Below are positions 5,750 to 8,260 of a stretch of 8,260 nucleotides of DNA, piece after piece. Source of the DNA: an uncultured bacterium (lineage in GTDB: Bacteria > Cyanobacteriota > Vampirovibrionia > Gastranaerophilales > Gastranaerophilaceae); contig CASELB010000096.1 of NCBI GenBank assembly GCA_949288685.1, forward strand, positions 1-8,260. The letters are read 5' to 3'. Both the position numbers and the translations under genes were made by a program. The notes under the pieces are model-generated. The model had not been told where the DNA came from. It searched no databases and worked only from the letters and a program-made list of their open reading frames with translations. How positions within the stretch are numbered: position 1 is the stretch's first letter; every line of letters begins with the position of its first letter.

Positions 5750-6667
5750 ATGAATACACACGCCGAATTAATAAATAAAATAAAAGAGTTAAAACAAAAG
5801 AAAAATGCTGTTATTCTTGCACACTGTTATCAAAATGTAGAAATTGATGAAGTGGCAGACTTTGTCGGCGACTCTCTATACCTCTCACGTCAGGCTGCAA
5901 ATACCAATGCAAACATAATTGTATTTGCAGGTGTATATTTTATGGCAGAAACCGCAAAAATACTTTCCCCCGACAAAAAAGTACTGCTGCCGCGTAAAGA
6001 ATCCGGCTGCCTGATGGCAAATATGATTAACCTACAACAAATCCGCGAATTTAAAGCCCAAAATCCGGGCATTCCGGTTGTGTGTTATGTAAACTCCACT
6101 GCAGAAGTTAAGTCAGAATGCGATATTTGCTGCACAAGCGCAAACGCCGTAGACATTGTCCGGTCACTTAATAGTAAAAAGGTTTTATTTGTTCCTGATA
6201 TACATTTAGGAGAGTATGTAGGCTCAAAACTTCCGGAGGTTGAAGTTATAACCTACCCCGGTTATTGCCCGACACACGTCAGAATTTTGCCGGAAGATGT
6301 CTTAAAACAAAAAGAACTTTATCCTGGTGCAAAAGTCTTATGCCACCCTGAATGCAGCAGAGAAGTTGTTGAACTTGCAGATATTGTCGGCTCTACAACT
6401 GCAATTATGAAATACGCAAAAGAAAGCCGCGAAAAAGATTTTATTATCGTAACAGAACTCGGTGTTGTCGACAGATTAAAACGTGATATGCCGGATAAAA
6501 ACTTTATCCATGTTTCTTTCAAGGCGGTCTGCCCCAATATGAAATGGAACCACCTGGAAGATATATATAACGTACTTTTAAATGAAAATAACGAGATTGA
6601 TGTAAACCAAGAATACGCCCAAAAATCATTAAAGATGATTGAGCGTATGTTGGCTGTTAAAGTTTAA
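5750..6667 (+). CDS. nadA: NadA, quinolinate synthase
   Basis: NadA condenses iminoaspartate with dihydroxyacetone phosphate to quinolinate in de novo NAD synthesis, using an oxygen-sensitive [4Fe-4S] cluster in the cytoplasm. The 305-residue product is the short form (about 300 residues). It shows the three-fold pseudo-repeat with cluster ligands expected at Cys87 (ESGCLMA), Cys173 (PGYCPTHV) and Cys261 (AVCPNMK). Other family stretches are ILAHCYQN (22-29), ADFVGDSLYLSR (36-47), VNSTAEVK (114-121), PDIHLG (149-154) and CHPECS (198-203). GAGG lies 8 bases before the ATG. It is the only rightward gene here, divergent from hydE across 67 bases; nadB and nadC are not in the window. Its TAA shares bases with the stop of the opposing gene at 6664, and no terminator separates them. 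Confidence 0.96.
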   Translation: MNTHAELINKIKELKQKKNAVILAHCYQNVEIDEVADFVGDSLYLSRQAANTNANIIVFAGVYFMAETAKILSPDKKVLLPRKESGCLMANMINLQQIREFKAQNPGIPVVCYVNSTAEVKSECDICCTSANAVDIVRSLNSKKVLFVPDIHLGEYVGSKLPEVEVITYPGYCPTHVRILPEDVLKQKELYPGAKVLCHPECSREVVELADIVGSTTAIMKYAKESREKDFIIVTELGVVDRLKRDMPDKNFIHVSFKAVCPNMKWNHLEDIYNVLLNENNEIDVNQEYAQKSLKMIERMLAVKV

Positions 6668-6948
6668 TCTTTTTCATTCTCTGATTGATAAGTAAAAGTT
6701 GAAAGCAGGTAATTGTTAAAGTCACACACTTTTTCATACCCGCTGTTTGCGAGCTGTGAAATAACATCACAGCGAGCCGTTAAATCAGAGCAGGCAGATT
6801 CCGAATAAATATTATTTTTTAAAGATAAAATATCTTCTCTCAATGTTATAACATCTTTTTCAATAAGCTCATAATTAGTATTAAGAGTGAGAGAGCCGTC
6901 ATCCAGAGTGTTCCAAATATCAAACGGTACATTAATTAAATTTTTCAT
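6664..6948 (-). CDS. Unrecognised small soluble protein (94 aa)
   Basis: Not recognised. It has no signal peptide or membrane segment. The central part (about 27-50; YELIEKDVITLREDILSLKN) looks like an amphipathic helix or short coiled coil. A second helical part follows with Cys53 and Cys59 and then VCDFNNYLLS, three cysteines in all. GGAAG lies 4 bases before the ATG at 6948; the other nearby ATG (6959) is out of frame and stops at once, so this start is favoured. A near-consensus promoter (6974-7002) gives it its own transcript of about 20 leader bases. It converges on nadA and their stop codons overlap in TTAA. The strong promoter and ribosome site make it likely real although its function is unknown. 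Confidence 0.75.
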   Translation of the reverse strand: MKNLINVPFDIWNTLDDGSLTLNTNYELIEKDVITLREDILSLKNNIYSESACSDLTARCDVISQLANSGYEKVCDFNNYLLSTFTYQSENEKD

Positions 6949-6973
6949 ATATCTTCCATCCTTTCTAAATTGT

Positions 6974-7002
6974 ATTATATATTAAATTTCTAATTTTGTA
7001 AA
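6974..7002 (-). promoter_or_regulatory. Near-consensus sigma-70-type promoter for the 94-aa gene
   Basis: On the minus strand, TTTACA (7002-6997, 5 of 6) is followed after exactly 17 bases by a perfect TATAAT (6979-6974). Transcription should start near 6967, 19 bases before the ATG at 6948. This is the best promoter match in the window. Confidence 0.7.
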
Positions 7003-7039
7003 TACATTAAAATTTTACAATTATGTTTTTGTAACAAAT

Positions 7040-7082
7040 GAGGGGAAGCTACGGTCACAATTAAATGACCGTAGCCGCCCTC
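7040..7082 (-). terminator. Strong stem-loop, probable terminator of the glycosyltransferase gene
   Basis: A perfect 10-base stem, GCTACGGTCA (7048-7057) with TGACCGTAGC (7066-7075), closes an 8-base loop. It is extended after a small internal loop by GAGGG (7040-7044) pairing with CCCTC (7078-7082). It begins 21 bases after the stop of the minus-strand glycosyltransferase gene and lies before the promoter of the next gene, which is where a terminator belongs. The T-run is weak on both sides (ATTTGTTAC on the minus strand, TATAATAGTTTTATTT on the plus), so termination efficiency is uncertain and it may work in both directions. Confidence 0.65.
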
Positions 7083-7103
7083 TATAATAGTTTTATTTCT
7101 ACA

Positions 7104-8162
7104 TTAAATCCTGTTCAATAAATCAAGAAATCTATTAACAAAATCTTCTTCATATAAATTATTAACAGATTTGACAGAATTTTCTCTAAGAATAAGATAC
7201 TCCGAATACGGAATTTCAAGAATTTTTAACATCGTACCCGCCAAATTTTCAGAAGAATTACCTTCATATATATAACCGTTTAAGCCGTTTCTAATGTAAT
7301 CAGCCGCACCGCAATGACTTGCCGTTATAACAGGACACCCGACACTAAGCGCCTCGGCTGCCACCATACCAAAAGGCTCAACCAGCGATGGCATAATAAG
7401 ACAATCTACTGAATTATAAAATCTGCCCATATCATTTTGTCTGCCGATGAACTCACAAAACTCTTCAATTCCGTACAATTTAACCAGAAGCCGAACCGCA
7501 AGATTATTAGAAGGATAAATAAAAATTACCTTGAACTTTATATTTTTCTTTTTTAACTCTTTTATAGCACGTAAAAGAAGATATCCGCCTTTTCTTGCAA
7601 ATCCGAGCGCAGAAATACCAAATGTAAATATCCGATTTTGATATTTTTTTATCGGATAACGTTCAACCGGCGGCGGGATTATTTCCGCTCTGTCTTCCGG
7701 CACACCGTAATTATTGAGAATATCCCGTTTTAAAATTTCGGAAGATACAACAACTTTCTTACATTTACAAATATTTTCTTTTGTTTTATAAAACTCTGAC
7801 AGGCGCCTCTTATGATGATTAGAGCAAAATATTTTATAAAAGAAATACCTGATAGGATTTGACATCATTTTTACCCTGTATGCGTAGCTGTGGTCGTGGA
7901 TATATGTAATATCAGAGGAAACACAGGCTTTGTCAGAAAGAACAATATCATAATCAGCCCTTGAAGTTTCAAACTCGCTAAAACAAAGTACTTTATCAAA
8001 AATCTCAAGATGCTCAATTGATTTATCATCCGCAAACAAATCTATGCCATATCCGCTGCGTTTTAAACCGTTTAATAATATATAATTCAGTTTCACACCG
8101 CCGGAGGAAAAATTGTTATCCCTATAAATATTTGTAACAAATGCAATTTTTTTATTAGTCAT
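7104..8162 (-). CDS. GT4-type (GT-B fold) glycosyltransferase
   Basis: This is a probable cytoplasmic sugar transferase that uses an activated nucleotide sugar to build a surface polysaccharide, lipopolysaccharide or glycoprotein glycan; donor and acceptor cannot be told. The 352-residue product has an N-terminal Rossmann-type start (KKIAFVTNIY) with the glycine pair 21-22 (SSGGVKLN). A linker IIPPPVE (161-167) leads to the C-terminal GT4 domain. There, FARKGG (188-193) carries the phosphate-contacting Arg/Lys, and EPFGMVAAE gives the EX7E pair Glu262 and Glu270, followed by ALSVGCPVI and a GAADYI segment. No signal peptide or membrane helix is seen. AAGGG lies 6 bases before the ATG. It is a single-gene unit with its own promoter upstream and a stem-loop downstream. 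Modification of flagellin is possible, but nothing here shows it. Confidence 0.9.
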   Translation of the reverse strand: MTNKKIAFVTNIYRDNNFSSGGVKLNYILLNGLKRSGYGIDLFADDKSIEHLEIFDKVLCFSEFETSRADYDIVLSDKACVSSDITYIHDHSYAYRVKMMSNPIRYFFYKIFCSNHHKRRLSEFYKTKENICKCKKVVVSSEILKRDILNNYGVPEDRAEIIPPPVERYPIKKYQNRIFTFGISALGFARKGGYLLLRAIKELKKKNIKFKVIFIYPSNNLAVRLLVKLYGIEEFCEFIGRQNDMGRFYNSVDCLIMPSLVEPFGMVAAEALSVGCPVITASHCGAADYIRNGLNGYIYEGNSSENLAGTMLKILEIPYSEYLILRENSVKSVNNLYEEDFVNRFLDLLNRI

Positions 8163-8179
8163 TATACGCCCTTAATAAT

Positions 8180-8206
8180 TTATAAGTTATATTTTACAAC
8201 TTATAA
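8180..8206. repeat. Inverted repeat TTATAAGTT-N9-AACTTATAA at the glycosyltransferase promoter
   Basis: The perfect 9-base arms lie at 8180-8188 and 8198-8206. A further copy of the element (ACTTATAAATTAT, 8238-8250) is a perfect 13-base inverted match to 8175-8187. The three elements flank and overlap the predicted -10 and transcript start, suggesting operator half-sites. The region is very AT-rich, so chance cannot be excluded. Confidence 0.4.
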
Positions 8207-8228
8207 CATGGTTATATTTATAAATCAA
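8200..8228 (-). promoter_or_regulatory. Candidate glycosyltransferase promoter (extended -10)
   Basis: On the minus strand, TTGATT (8228-8223) is followed after 17 bases by TATAAG (8205-8200), with TG one base before the -10 as in extended -10 promoters. Transcription would start near 8193, about 31 bases before the ATG at 8162. The -35 hexamer and spacing are the same as in the predicted nadA promoter. Confidence 0.5.
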
Positions 8229-8260
8229 TGTTTATACACTTATAAATTATGGACAAGAAA

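Overview
The window is AT-rich (about one third G+C by eye) and bacterial. It carries eleven protein genes, ten of them on the minus strand; nadA alone is on the plus strand. The combination of a flagellar type III export operon, an [FeFe]-hydrogenase maturase (HydE), NadA, and small membrane proteins with an N-terminal 'MxIxxIxxI...F' leader fits a low-GC anaerobe. My best guess is a gut Gastranaerophilales/Melainabacteria-type lineage, but this is recollection-based inference with moderate-to-low confidence. No rRNA, tRNA, IS element or CRISPR array is seen.

Layout from left to right: (1) 1-2952, the export-gate operon fliP-fliQ-fliR-flhB. It reads leftwards from a recognisable promoter at 2923-2952, with gaps of 3 bases or less or a 1-base overlap between genes. 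flhB runs off the left edge close to its natural end. (2) 3003-4031, two tandem unrecognised genes for small multi-span membrane proteins that share an N-terminal pattern; an 18-bp palindrome lies just upstream. (3) 4032-4303, a very AT-rich gap with short repeats. (4) 4304-4570, a small unrecognised soluble protein. (5) 4636-6667, divergent hydE and nadA, whose predicted -10 elements overlap inside one inverted repeat. (6) 6664-6948, an unrecognised 94-residue protein with a near-consensus promoter, convergent with nadA and sharing its stop-codon bases. (7) 7040-7082, a strong stem-loop. (8) 7104-8162, a GT4-type glycosyltransferase whose promoter is covered by repeated TTATAAGT elements.

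FliP, FliQ and FliR form the membrane gate of the flagellar secretion apparatus, and FlhB is its substrate-specificity switch. HydE takes part in building the H-cluster of [FeFe] hydrogenase, and NadA makes quinolinate for NAD. Their shared control region is the most suggestive regulatory arrangement here, because it would couple hydrogen metabolism to NAD supply. The best candidates for undescribed biology are the paired tagged membrane proteins (3003-4031) and the hydE/nadA switch region. All assignments are by eye, without database searches.
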